Shown: positions 12,931 to 24,557 of the stretch, in pieces
How the letters are laid out: each line of letters begins with the position of its first letter
Position numbering within the stretch: position 1 is the first letter of the stretch
From: Taenia hydatigena
Lineage: Eukaryota > Platyhelminthes > Cestoda > Cyclophyllidea > Taeniidae
Direction: 5' to 3'
Length of the DNA: 64,000 nt
NCBI GenBank assembly: GCA_036345935.2
Contig: JADWOT020000009.1
Location: 1 to 64,000, forward strand
Translations under genes and position numbers: made by a program
Notes under the pieces: model-generated
Databases searched by the model: none
Told to the model about the DNA's origin: nothing
What the model saw: only the letters and a program-made list of their open reading frames with translations

Positions 12931-14655
12931 AAAAGATAATTGTAAAAGCAAATCCCACATAAGAATCGCGGAATCCAAAATTCATGGGAAAAATTGTGAA
13001 TTTTGGTGAAAAACTGGATTAAAAATGGGAGAAGGAAATGATGTATATGGTTAAAGGCACCTCTGCTCTAGTCATTCTCCAAGAGAATGCTATGCATACA
13101 GGGTCATTAAGTGCAGAAGGTTTAGTAAACGATCACTAGCATGTGGCGAACATTGCAGGGCTTTGAACTCGGTTCGGTGAATGATTTATTCTAACGAAAA
13201 TGGTGCCAGGAAGCATCAGATCACAAAACGTTTCGAAATCATTTAGGGCTGTCTATCGGATTCGGTTTCGCAGCCCTCTGCGTGAGAAAGAACCTAAGTG
13301 AGGCAAGGTGAGATGAGGTGTTTTAGTATTGAAATCAACAGCAACAAGATGCACTGCTTGTCCTTGCTATGGTCTCTAAAGGGATCCACAAGGAAAGATC
13401 TCGTACATTAGCTCACAACCCACAGTGTAGCAAAGTGATATTTTGTTTCCTTGTATTATTTGCTAACGAACTGTAAAATTAAAACTTTTTATAAGTTAGT
13501 GTTTCCTTTCGTATAGTACTTCAGCAGCGATTCATCTCGACCATACGCCGCAGATGAATTGTGACGTTCGAATTTGCCGAAATGCAGCATCCAAATAAAA
13601 GCTTGATTTTTAAAGGCATCAACGCAAAAGGTGGTGAATGTCTACAACAATGCAGCATGCTGTGCCACTTGAACAAATGGCCATTTACGAATGGCCGACT
13701 AACACATCGTTCTGCGAAACAATCAAAGCGAAATTAGTAAACTTGTCAGACAAAGCATCTAGAATGTAAGTGAAAGGATCAGCGTAAAGCAATTGCAAAG
13801 CTTCTGATCGCTGATGGACGAGCTACTGAAAATCCACCATAGAATGTGATGAGATGCTTAGCCTCCGCATTCCCACAAGTTAACAAGTAACCTTCTAGGA
13901 TGAATTCTGTCACATAAAACAGATGACAAGCTTACGTCCTGTCCATGAACTTTCCACTTTCTGGCCTTTCTTTGAGATGTGAGACGTATAATGGACCGAG
14001 GTTTGTGTCCTTATGCAGTCATCTCAAATTTTCGCCTGTCCCACCAAAACCCAATGCGCTTGCATTTGCAAATGCACAAAGGCAGGTAAAGAGCTAACAT
14101 CCTTATGCACTACGCGGCTGACATTATAAGTACTAACAGTCTGCATTTTCATCCATTCATCTAAATGCTTCCCTCGCCTTTTGATTAGGAGGAAAGCAGC
14201 TTTTCTTTGACTTGATAAAGTCGCGAGATATTGGTATCTTGGGAGGTAAGGAAAACTACAAAATGCGTCAGAAAGCAAAATCACACTTTGCCGATGATCA
14301 TTTGGTGATTTGAGACGTTCATTCCTCTTCAAATGGTCCAACTCAGCAGTATTAATTGGATCAGTTGTATCACATGACCTATCGCGCACTAGCTTTGACA
14401 AAAGGCCTCCAACGGCTTGGCATGTAGTTGCTGAAATTCACAATGAGACGGATGCAAATGCTTGATTTGGCAGAGCAAATGAAGAAATTGACTGCCAAAG
14501 AATAGGAAGTAGATAAAAAAGCCTAGCCTATTTCCTTACGACCAAACAATGAATCTTTGATTCTCTATCAATGTTTCGCCCTTGTCCCAGCGCTTCCTCC
14601 AAGCTGGCAACTCTCCCCTGCTCTTACAAAGTGGCCGACCAATGCAGCTACTTCG
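12931..14655. other. No gene seen
   Basis: The 125-codon minus frame at 14024-14401 shows no domain. A plus-strand 'HFADDH' string near 14285 resembles a reverse transcriptase box, but its flanks do not support that. No repeat partner was recognised. Confidence 0.4.
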
Positions 14656-14735
14656 TAGGTGCACAAACATACACAAACACAGCTCACACAAACGCAAATT
14701 ACACAAATGCAGCAATCACACAAATGTGACTTATG
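14656..14735. repeat. Degenerate CACAAA-type simple repeat
   Basis: Iterations of 'cacaaa' followed by 'c/t-a/g-ca' run for about 75 bases (cacaaacata, cacaaacaca, cacaaacgca, cacaaatgca, cacaaatgtg), with a unit of roughly 10-16 bases. Confidence 0.6.
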
Positions 14736-14916
14736 TGCATTGCTCGAATTGGAAAGTTAGCAGCAACTAAATCGTTCCCAAACATGGGTCAATTCTGCGT
14801 GATTCGTTTTAATATCTAGGCAAAAGTGATCCCAAGCGGTTCAGCTAACTATCACTCAGTTATCTCCGGCGTAAAAGTTCTCTGAGTTGAGATAATTATT
14901 AAAAGGAACAGGAATG

Positions 14917-14947
14917 CGCTCCTCCCACAGCCGTGTCTTCACGAACA
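14917..14947 (-). repeat. Possible tail fragment of the tRNA-Ser SINE body
   Basis: About 31 bases ('ctcctcccacagccgtgtct' and then 'tcacg') match the distal end of the element at 24255-24557 ('tcctcccatgctcgagtctt' and then 'cacg'). It is too short to be certain. If real, it is a third, heavily truncated copy. Confidence 0.3.
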
Positions 14948-16099
14948 TTTGCCCCCAAAAGAAATCAAATCTCTCTTACTTATTACTGCGCATAGACCAC
15001 CCTCACCGAGCTTCGCGCCAGACTTAATGACATGCAGTCTAGCTATCGGCACCCATGGCTACGCATTGTAATAAAGCCTCAACATCCAGTTTCTTCATAA
15101 GTCAAGTTCAAGTGTGTGGTGAGGATTTGCATGTGTCTTGTGCTACTGTGCAAAGTCAGTTAAGAATCAAGCATAACAATGTCTCTTCTATGCATTTTGG
15201 TTTAAAAAGCACCTCGCTTTCTTTGTTCTCAGCGCTATGGTGCTCCTAACTCACTAAAACTAACATTTTAATCCCGATTTTTTTAGCCAATCATCGAAAA
15301 CCCACCCTTACGCGCAGCACCTACCAGAATAAGAACAACAGCCGTGAATATAAGGTTCTCGCTTTTATTGAGCACAAGTCCACTAGCAAAACCCACATCC
15401 GAGTGGCAAGGAAGCTTACTGAATTGCACCGAAACACAAATATATGAGCGCGGTATAATTACGCTTAGATCTGAATGTAGCCCTTCACGACAACTACTTT
15501 AACACGCAAGTCTCGTACGTCTGCTGCCAGGCTGATCGCTATAGTTAATGTCCTATGTCCTCCTAGAGGCAAAGTCTTTGTCTCAATTTTTCGCGCTACC
15601 TTCAATCTGCTGCACCAATTTTGAGAGAGCAAATCATTAGCATTGAAGGAGAGATCCCTTGCGATGGCTTGGAATGTGAAAGACGCAACTAGTCCAGGCG
15701 TGCTTCTAATGCATCATGATGCAAGGCGAATTAAGAATTTGGTCATTTATGCTTCCGAAGGTTTAGCTGAATATTTTAGGGCAGGCACCCACTAAAACTG
15801 CTGTAAATAGTCAATCTCTTCTCGAGAATAAGATCCGTTCATATCAAGAGCATGTTCTTTAGAACAGACCCGCAGAGCTGAAATACATCACCAAATATAC
15901 CCCAAAAATTCGAAGGGTACTTTGTGCATGGGGCCAATAGGATTTTACTGCAACAAATTTCATTGCTGGGCCTGTCTCTAACGCTGGTAGGATAATCTTG
16001 CCAGGCGCATCCCATCTTCTTATTAATCGGTTTGGGGCACTGTAGTAGCAAAATAGCAATGTTTCTCTGTGTAGATCTTATTGCCACACTGACATCGTA
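14948..16099. other. No gene seen
   Basis: Short frames only. On the minus strand, 15839-16087 could be the downstream part of the LINE remnant at 16100-16375, but I cannot align it to a thumb or RNase H domain. Confidence 0.4.
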
Positions 16100-16375
16100 T
16101 CATGCCCATCCGACTGACAGCACAAAGGTTGATGATCTCACCGAGTAGTAGCCTCTGGCCTCTGTCACACCACGAGGTTATGCTACGTCGCAGCGAGTTA
16201 GCTCACGCATTTTTGACGGCTAGAGTACACTTCGTGTCATCAGCACACTTTATTGCATCTGTCTGCAATTCTCTTCCCTTCACTCCCTGCTCTCAATCCA
16301 CCAACCTCCTTATTTACGCATTTGTGACATCGCACACAATAAAATGCCTCTGGATCTCATCCCCTTCGCTCTTTT
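16100..16375 (-). pseudogene. LINE (non-LTR) reverse transcriptase fragment, decayed
   Basis: Translated on the minus strand, this shows the palm motifs of a non-LTR reverse transcriptase in the right order and spacing. First comes a G-D-E-I-Q-R-H-F-I sequence (about 16320-16370), matching the 'PQGS.L.P.LF.I' box. Then ADDTK (16231-16245), the catalytic double-aspartate box. Then SITSWCDRGQRLLL (about 16145-16185), matching 'L..L..WC..W.L'. It ends near NLCAV (about 16115), in the place of the 'N..K..V/C' box. Stop codons interrupt it, so it is dead. Jockey/CR1-type elements have this spacing, but I cannot assign the clade. No endonuclease or 3' tail was seen. Confidence 0.6.
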
Positions 16376-16429
16376 TCAATGCAAAGAATTCGCCGTACAT
16401 GCTACTGGATTGCATTGAGCAATGCTACT

Positions 16430-16789
16430 TGGAGTGATGGTGGTGGTGCTGGCGGTAGCAGACTTGGTGGCCGTAGTGATGTTACCATCATCGGTCGCAG
16501 GGCTACGATTGCGTTGATAATGGCGTTTTTCAGAGTGCTACTGTCAACACTGTAGTACAAACAAGTACGAACAAGTGCATTTTGCATTGTGCTCAGCGCT
16601 AATGCTCAGACATTGCGGTTGGAGGAAGTGCGAGCGACGTGATTTGATGAGAACGAGAGAATGAGAAACAGAGAAAAGCATAATGTTTGCATGTGCGAGT
16701 GCGCGTTGGTATAGTCATGTGAAAAAAGCAGAGAGGATGGATCGGTAGATGGGTAAGTGGATGGATGGACTAGTGGGGGGTGTGAGGCG
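16430..16789. repeat. Dispersed repeat R4, copy 1, with a TGGA-rich tract
   Basis: It matches 60057-60279 in the same orientation through 'gatggtggtggtgctggcgg', the 16-base identical string 'tgcattttgcattgtg' (16575), 'ggaagtg', and 'agtcatgtgaaaaaagcag' followed by 'a/gaggatgg'. The end (16735-16775) is a degenerate GGAT/GGTA tetranucleotide tract. The plus strand is strongly purine-rich and stays so to about 16980. Confidence 0.55.
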
Positions 16790-17941
16790 GTAGTGGTGAA
16801 GTGAGTGAGTGAAGAAGCGATAAAAGGATGGAAGCACGTAAGGGGTAATGAAGGGGTGAAGGAAGGAATGAAGAGAAGTCGAAATGGACGGAGGATGATG
16901 GCGGTGGGGGAGAAGGGCGTGGAGGAAGAGGGGATTGATGCTAAGTGTTGCTAGCACGGAAATGTGAGAGAAGAAAAGTGAAAACTGTGCGGACATCAAA
17001 TACCACAATTCCCACATGGTATTAACCGCATACATTGATTGTTCTTGTTTGGCTATTGACTTTTCGAACTTACTGGTTATGATACAATAAGGGAGAAGTG
17101 TGTCTCTAGTCCTACAGTTCACGCCTCAACAATTCACCATCAGCATGCAAATGAATAGCTAAATTGCATCGATGGCAGAATTCTTTGCCTAACCATGAAT
17201 CAGCCCAGCACTTTCGACTCGCACAAATGGATATTTTCTCCCTATAATTCTTTTTGATTTATAACATCATGTTAGAAATACGATTTCGCTTAAAGCCATA
17301 ACTGTAATGAAAAGATGACAAGTGGCATTGGAGACGAAATCCAATTTTCCTGACCACCGTCGTAATAAAAATAAGATATCTGGCCACTATGATGTCTAGA
17401 TGTTGCTGGCATTTGTGTTTAAGAGAAATTATTAGGAAATCCAAAGAAGACTTGAAAGCCTTTTCATGTCTCTTAGCCTTTAGCTGGTGTCTGGTTGAAA
17501 TGGTTTCGACATATTGCAAGCCGACAAAAAGGCTAAACATCCCACTTCGGCATTTGTTGTTCCTTCCATCCTGTCGGATCGCCCAGGCGCCAAAACCGGG
17601 TGCTGCATGATTTGTGCTTGCATTCGTAAGTTTCCTCTGTGGCACAGCATATGACCGGTCGAATTTTATCTATGAGATCACTTGCGATCTTGGGAAATGT
17701 TGTTCCCGTGTCTGATAACCAAACTTGCGATGTGCAGACTGTGCCAAGTTGTCATGATCCCATGGCATCAATTTAGCTTGGTTGGATTCTGCCGTAAAAA
17801 ATGAAAGTGATAATGGACCACAAGTGAACCTAACTACCGTCTCGGATCGCCTTTGCGTAAGCCGATCAGATGCAAGTGTGTTCCTTCTTGGCGCATTAAA
17901 CGTGATGCCTAGTTAATTCTAAGGACGGCGTTTATCAAGTG
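16790..17941. other. No gene seen; purine-rich first 200 bases
   Basis: Positions 16790-16980 are almost all G and A on the plus strand. The 128-codon minus frame at 17259-17645 has no domain. The string DNGPQ (about 17810) recalls a retroviral-type integrase box, but neighbouring residues do not support it. Confidence 0.4.
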
Positions 17942-18205
17942 ATGGCAGTGCTGCCGCAGAATAATAAGCCGGTAGAAGCCGCATCGACTTGTAACAAAAC
18001 GAAGCAACTTTTGTTAGCTTCAATCGTATCAACTTTTTTCTTCATGGGGACGATCTACACCAACAGACATCATGGAGACAGCATTGGCAGCGAAATAATT
18101 AGCAGTAGTGATGTCGCTTTCATGCGCAGTGCGAACGATCAGTACTTCAGCAACAGGCTAGACAAACCACTCATTGACGGTGGAAATATAGGGACGCGGA
18201 GACAG
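17942..18205 (+). CDS. Possible first exon of a type II (signal-anchor) membrane protein
   Basis: From the ATG at 17942 the frame encodes about 20 polar residues, then a basic flank (NKTK), then a hydrophobic segment of about 18 residues (LLLASIVSTFFFMGTIY), then a polar stem-like region. This is the topology of type II membrane proteins such as Golgi glycosyltransferases. The frame runs into a plausible 5' splice site (GACAG|GTATTT, exon end 18205) before the stop at 18229. No catalytic domain is visible here, no following exon was identified, and there is no homology evidence. Length and composition could arise by chance. Confidence 0.22.
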
Positions 18206-21200
18206 GTATTTCGCAAGCGGTGGAAATAATTTAGATAAAAGGAGACGCTATTTGAGACGCAACGATAATGCACATTTATGAGGGAATCTTTGCCCGCGTG
18301 TGCGCTGAGTGCGATTCTGTGGCGCGAGAATGCAGAAGTGTCGACGATTTTGGGTTTGAAGATTGCACGGATACTACTGCAACAGGAAGTTAAAGCCAGA
18401 ATTGCTGTTTTTTTCACCGACAGACAGTCGACTACTGTCTTTATTGCATCCCATTTCTCTTCCGTAGGAATATGAAGGTTACGTTGAACGGAGGATGAAG
18501 AATTGATAAGCCAAGGGAGCAATAAATGAAATCGACAATCAGATAAATGGAAATACGATCATAAAATTAAAGACAATAAGTTAACATGAAAATTGAGCAT
18601 CAAAAAGTTGACATTTGGATACGAAATACGTCACAGAGACACCTGACTACTATCAAGACGGGCTGGCTCAATATTCGCACTTTGGTTTCCTACGGCTGAT
18701 TAAACGCAAGGCCCTTATTTTATTTCCTGTCTCTGTGGCTGAAGCTCAGTTTATTACCTGTTCAATCAGAGCTGTCGATTTTTACATTCTCCTTCAATTT
18801 TAACAGGTTTCGTTATTAAATCTTTCCACTCGGTCTTCTAGCTTTTCTACACTAGTTTACCGGTTCGTTAAAAAATCCTGTGACATCAATGGCATATTTG
18901 AGACATGGTGACCGAAACCATGACCATTTAGACTAAAATTCCTTTTTGTAGCATCTTTGGAAGTTGCCAATTTTAATGCTTCTAATTCCTTTTTTCCACC
19001 TTCTGAACGGGTGAAGCCTATCTATTTTGCAACCTTAGATAAACTCTGTGGTGAATGGTGGTATAGTTGGCAAAAGTGTTTTTCTCTCACAAAATTCATT
19101 CCCGTGGTTACGGCACAGGCCATGTTGACCTGCAGTGGACTCTTACATTTCAAATAAGCGTTTCAAGTAGCAGCTGCAGTGCATGATTTGGGCCTGAGAG
19201 ATTTCCATGTCATTTGAGCAGCTAATGCAAAACTGGAATATGCTTGAATAATCTAGTCAGTGGCTTTTCTTACGACTCTTTGTTTTGAATGTTGTTTATG
19301 CATGCCATCGTCTACTGTGAATTTCTTCCAATGACCTCTTTAGCAACTCGTTGGACACCTTGCACAGCTAGTTAATTGAATTTGATAGACACGATTATTG
19401 CGCTGAGCTCTTATTTATCCACCTTAGAGCCCACGATGTTAGCTAGCCATTCTGCAAGATGAAGAAATTCCCGAGATGAAACTCGTGCATTATTATGTCA
19501 ACAGTAGCGGAACACGAACAAGTAACTGGAAGGAGGTGCTTAGGGAGTAAGTTCATGCTTTACGATTGATGTAATTCTAGCTTTCAAACCCACTGACGGC
19601 GTAGAATATTTCAAATGACCGATTCGATGGCGCCTGAGGAGCCTCGCAGTCAAATAAGGATGTTAAATGACGGCTATTTCCTTATTAGGCTATTTTATGC
19701 CACTGTTCTTTCTCTTTAATTATTGCTTCAGAACTGATGTCAACGTATTACTCTGCTGAGGCGGATATTTTACAGGAGCTCATGCGCTAATCGAAGCCAG
19801 GTTAAAAGCATCTCCCTCCAAACTTCAGAACGAGGTGGGTTCAAATCGTGCATTTCAAGTGTGTCAAGGCAAAATCATCCGCCGAAGCCGAGAGAAGGTT
19901 TACAAGAAAAAATCCTTTTATGTAGTGACACTCGCACCTTGATCAAAGCCACCTAATACGACTTGTTTGATTACAAGCCATGAGCAACAATAAACGTCTG
20001 CCATTTATCCCTTTCATTATTTGCCATACCACCCTGAAGCCGGACGTTTGAGGTTAGTCCATCTAAATAGGTAATAGGTAATAGGTGCTTTCGAAGACGC
20101 TGTAGAAGGATCACGTCTCTCGCCATTGTCTTTTATTCCTTGTCGTTGGCGGGCGGGCGAATGGAGCAGCAGCACGTGTGGCGAGTCATGTGTTATAATA
20201 TTTTGCCCTGTCTTATGTCTAAATGGAATATGCCGAGTGATGGGCGATAATGTAAGACTGAACTACTTTATGTCTCAAAGGCATTGTCGACTAAGTGGGT
20301 GGAGTTGAGCAGCCTCTAGAGTCGTGAGTCACACTGTGCCCCTGCGAGGACGAGTCTTATTCTTCATAAGATCATGCTGCTTAACCAAAAACACTTTGGA
20401 AAGCTTGGCACAAAACTTACTTTTACTCATTTTTTGGAATCCATAGGTGTGGTAATCCTGCATTTTATGCATTTGGAAGCACAGTGGCATGAGATCAGTC
20501 GCGTCTGTCATTGCAAACATTCAGGGTCAGTCCGCGAGTTGCCAGGATCCATTTGCATTGCGCAACCTTATGAATTCTTTGTCGGCCAACCATGTCTGAT
20601 CAGTCGAAAATTTCATGCGTGCAGATAAGCTGTCATGAACGGAGGCACCTACAACCACTACAGTGCCGTACCATTGTGAAATGAAATCCTTTGCCACGGA
20701 CTTCCTCTTAAAGAGGACTATGCATCATAAAACACGCAACTGACCTACAGCATGTTCTAGAACCAATCGAGATGATTATCCCTATCACTTTGATTCATCA
20801 AATCAACCTAGGCTGGATTGTGCAGCGAGCTACAATTTGTAAGAAAACTTCTCCAAGCAGAAGCAGAAGAGTGAACATTGGAAGTGGTGAGGACCATCCT
20901 CAATGGGAAATTTTCGGCAGTTTATGTTCACCAACTTAACGCCAAGTTGGATTCATGCCTGCACCTTGTTGCGTCCAATGCAAAACACCATCAATTAACT
21001 TGGAGGTCTATAGACAAGAAGGAATCTACATTTCAACTTTGAAGCAAAATCAAATAGCATATTATTGCGAGTCCTGCAGTTAGCTTATTCGCTTAAACAG
21101 CCTTTTGTTTAGATGAAGCAGATAACTTATTTTGTAAAATGGGCTTAAGTGCTCTACAAACTCTACCACGACCTGTCTAATTTCTTTGTTTCACTGACAA

Positions 21201-22865
21201 ACGCAGCCCAGGCGATCCGCGATAAGGCAGGCAAATTGCACAGTGCGCAAACGGGTCAGCTAAAAGATGGCATCCATGTGTGGAATGAGATAATAAAGTG
21301 ATGTAACAAGGTTGCTGGTATAAATTAGGGTTGAAATGATTTGATCACTAGCAGCTCATGCGCTCGCCACTTGAATCAAAACCAGAGCCGATTCACCTGA
21401 TATTTTTAATAACGTGAAGCAAAATCCCTAACCAAAAACATGCACATCTATTCAGACTGACATGGACATAAATGTATGTGCGTTTGTTTTCCTGAATATA
21501 AAAAAATGAAAAGCGCACCATAAATGGAACAAAGCCTAATATTCAGGTCGCGATACATGTGTGCTTGTTATAAGGTGGCAATCCTAAGCATCACAGAGCA
21601 TGTTACTCATTAGTGGAAAATTATTATCGTAAAGAACACGTCTCGCAACTGAGTGTATATTGCTTAGAGTAGATCAAACACAGATGGTTAGCAGTCGCAC
21701 ATTTAGCCAAGCCTTTAAGCTTCATTAAAATACAAGCTACAAGCAGGCTTCAACAGTAGACCAGAAGACATCCCATCATTAGAACGTGAAACTAATAGAA
21801 TAAAAGACCTCAAGACGTTCTTGTTGGTTGACGCAACGGAGCCGTAAAGCAAACCAGCTTTAACTTAGATCCATGCAGTAATGCGGTTTCGAGGTCACGA
21901 CGAGCCAATCCGCATACGGTGCCATTTGAAGTCGCCATGTCGCCATTCCACCGATAAGGCTACCACCACGGACGACTTACCTTGCCGTGAACTCCCCTTT
22001 GTCAAAACTTTGCGAGACGCACGACAGCCCTAAATATTTTGGCAGAATTGTCAAGCACAGGTCGAGCAGCAGTTCTGTGACTCAACTGCTGCTTCATTAA
22101 TATTGCCAAGCAATCTTGCTCACCAATTCGCCCTCAACTTACCTGATTACAAACTCGATGTTAACTATGCAGTATTTCGCCACTTACGATAGGATTTATT
22201 GCGGCATTAAACTTGAAAGAAACTGCTAATGAGCCGCTTTCAACATGAGACACTTCACTCTTGTTTACATGACACTTGACACAATCGCCCACCCATCAGT
22301 AAATGCTCTGATTCGCACTAGAACCGCCCCATTTTGGCGCCCTTTTGGTAATGCTGAGGTGTGCAATTTCGCTACTAGCCGCGCTGTACAGAAAACTGTT
22401 CTCAACCCAGAGGAATGTCCATTCGATGCGAAGAGTGCCAGCTTCGTATGCTTTGCGATGATGTATGGGTGCACCTGACGTGGATGACGCACATACAGAA
22501 GGCTAGTGCCTGAGTAATGGCAGGTCGACAACGCCTGAAAATTGTCAGCCCTGGCCTAGGAAGGACGTCCCGTTGACTGGCGGGCAGGACGCATGTGTGG
22601 TCATCCTAGCCTGCCCCCCAACAATCTTGGCAAATAAATGAACCAATAACAGTGGTAAGAAAAGCCAAAGATGGCCACGGTATGTCCCTTCCATTGCTAC
22701 AAAGTAAGAATTTCGCGTAATTTGATGACTGTTTTAAATCTCCAGACCAGTTGCCAAAATCATCCACACCCCTAATCTCCACTTGCCATTGATGCACCAG
22801 CTGGGTGTCGGACATCGATTGCAACTTTTAGCGATGCTCCTTTTCGTGAAAGGCGAAGAGAAGAA
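18206..22865. other. No gene seen; one perfect short hairpin
   Basis: Frames are short and unremarkable, the longest 127 codons at 18139-18522 minus. 'ccaactt' and 'aagttgg' form a 7-bp perfect stem with a 6-base loop at about 20931-20950. At 21978 the minus strand has a strong donor-like GGCAAG|GTAAGT, but the frame before it is only about 30 codons. 22545-22620 is GC-rich and partly self-complementary. Confidence 0.4.
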
Positions 22866-22980
22866 CGCAAAGCAGAGAGCAGCGACGAACCACACAACCA
22901 GTGGCAACGTTAATACAGGAGAGGAGGAAGAACTTCAAAGGGATGCTCGAGGGCTCCCCACTGACAAAAACTATGCACTA
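22866..22980 (-). repeat. SINE-like body, copy lacking the tRNA head
   Basis: About 115 bases match the body of the tRNA-Ser-headed element at 24255-24557 in the same orientation. There is a 22-base identical run through 'accacacaaccagtggcaac', and a 30-base run around 'gggctccccactgacaaaaa' with one mismatch. The copy ends before the tRNA part, as a 5'-truncated SINE insertion would if the element reads on the minus strand. An 8-base insertion of 'ggaggaag' type separates the two blocks. Confidence 0.7.
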
Positions 22981-24254
22981 TGAACTGCCGCAATTTGCGT
23001 CTACATAACTCAATGCTAAATTCGACTGGTTTATGTGTCAGCATTGCAGCATGATACCCCATGGTTGCCGAATGGGACAATTATTTTATAAATGTGAACA
23101 CCTATCCAGGGAAGTTTTAACTGAATAAATTTTGATAATCACTGCTGAAGTGGGATGAAATCCAGCCGTGGGTCCATTGACATCTGCTCATTAGGAGACA
23201 TAGCCGAGTTTTGCCGACGTCATTTGCAGAATTAGAGTATGAATAAGCAACGATGTATAACGGTCGTTGACATCGAGTTGATCCTGCTCATGACGGTATC
23301 GCTAAAGCTACTGATGGTATGCACATTTTTTGTGCCCATATTTAATTCGCTCGAAGGACTCTTATCCAAAAGTCCTCAAATCTAATGCGATTTGATCAAA
23401 ACAAATTCGGTGTAGTGAAGCTAACGTAAGGTGAACCAATGAGTAACACACGACTAAATGCTGACTGTTGCAATACAAAGCACTGGATGAAACTAACGTT
23501 ACATTTGCAAATGGAGAGTAAAGAGGCTGCTTTTAAATCAAACAGAAGCTGCTTACCAGCTGAGACTCCTGACAGTACGGTGTATGCAGCCTATGTGATG
23601 TTCATCCCATCGGATCCACGTCAACCCAATGCCAAGTTGTCATGACAATTTAACCGGATCCGGTATTTTTCGCATTGGAATGCTTGGGATCAAATCGAAA
23701 AGATTGTCAATATTCTATTCGACTGAAATTTGGCACGGCACAACTAATTGTGCATTGCACCGCCCAGTAAAGTGGTGCACTTCAATAGCTCATTTAGAGG
23801 TACTGAACAAGGACGTCTCAATCCATTCAAGCAGAAGGTCGCCTTTCGCTATTCTACATAAGAATAGAGTTGTACCAATTGAGGCAATGCTCATTTTGTG
23901 AGGTCTACCTCTATTTCAAACATTTTAATATATTTGTATACATTCTATCAAATCCACGCCAATTTGATGTGATTTAAACAGGTTCAGCCAAATGAAATGT
24001 ATCAAATTAGGCGTAATCTACGATACGGCACACAAACTCGTTTTGGACTTCCCAACATCAATTGCATTGTCTCAAATGAGCCTCATACTTGGAGGTTGTA
24101 AGTAAAATGCTTAAATTGAGTCAAGCTAATGGAAACATCTCTCCCTCGCTCATGGTGATTAAAACACAATTCGTTTAGAGCTTCTAACACAACTGTTATT
24201 CAGCAATTCTTAACAAGGGAGTTCCCATAAGTGGTGTCTCATTTGGAAAGGATC
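22981..24254. other. No gene seen
   Basis: The frames at 23439-23645 and 23629-23901 plus have no recognisable domain. No RNA gene or repeat partner was seen. Confidence 0.4.
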
Positions 24255-24557
24255 GAAGTGTGTTCCTCCCATGCTCGAGTCTTCACGCAGAGAGCAGCAA
24301 CGAACCACACAACCAGTGGCAACACCAATGCAGGAGAGAAGCTTTAAAGGGACGCCCGAGGGCTCCCCACTGACAAAAACTACGCACCCGAGCGAACCCG
24401 ATTAGAGTCCGTCGCAGGCTTCAACACAGCGGAGTGCAATGCTGAGCCTCCACCTGGGGACAATAAGCAGTTGCACGACGCAGATGAGATCCGAACTCAC
24501 GCGGGGAAGCCCCAATGGATTAGCAGTCCATCGCCCTAACCACTTGGCCACCACGTC
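24255..24557 (-). repeat. tRNA-Ser-headed SINE-like element
   Basis: Read on the minus strand, an 82-nt tRNA-Ser(GCT) sequence (24557-24476) is followed directly by about 220 bases of non-tRNA body. No run of T's follows the tRNA that would stop RNA polymerase III. The distal body recurs, without the head, at 22866-22980. A tRNA head with intact A and B boxes plus a repeated unrelated body is the usual structure of a tRNA-derived SINE. The alternative is a true tRNA gene lying next to an unrelated repeat. No poly-A or other defined tail was recognised at the 24255 end, and no target-site duplication was identified. Confidence 0.6.
24476..24557 (-). tRNA. tRNA-Ser (anticodon GCT), gene or SINE head
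   Basis: The minus strand folds as a complete 82-nt class II tRNA. The acceptor stem GACGTGG pairs with CTGCGTC (two G-T pairs), followed by discriminator G. The D arm contains TGGCCAAGTGG, a good A box. The anticodon arm is TGGACTGCTAATCCA with anticodon GCT, for serine AGC/AGT codons. There is a long variable arm (GGGG/CCCC), and the T arm is GTGAG-TTCGGAT-CTCAT, containing the B box. CCA is not encoded, as expected in animals. Departures from the usual animal tRNA-Ser are the two wobble pairs and G at position 57. No oligo-T terminator follows within the next 40 bases, so it may serve as the promoter head of a SINE instead of making a tRNA. Confidence 0.8.

Noticed and set aside
14285..14300. 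HFADDH string resembling an RT catalytic box
   Set aside because: The preceding and following boxes of a reverse transcriptase are absent in the same or shifted frames.
14024..14401. 125-codon minus-strand frame as a gene
   Set aside because: No domain, no splice context and no partner. Expected by chance in 64 kb.
16102..16437. 111-codon plus-strand frame
   Set aside because: It is the antisense shadow of the LINE reverse transcriptase remnant.
17806..17830. DNGPQ string resembling an integrase box
   Set aside because: No 'F.S..F' or 'H' context on either side and no HHCC finger upstream. Five residues can match by chance.
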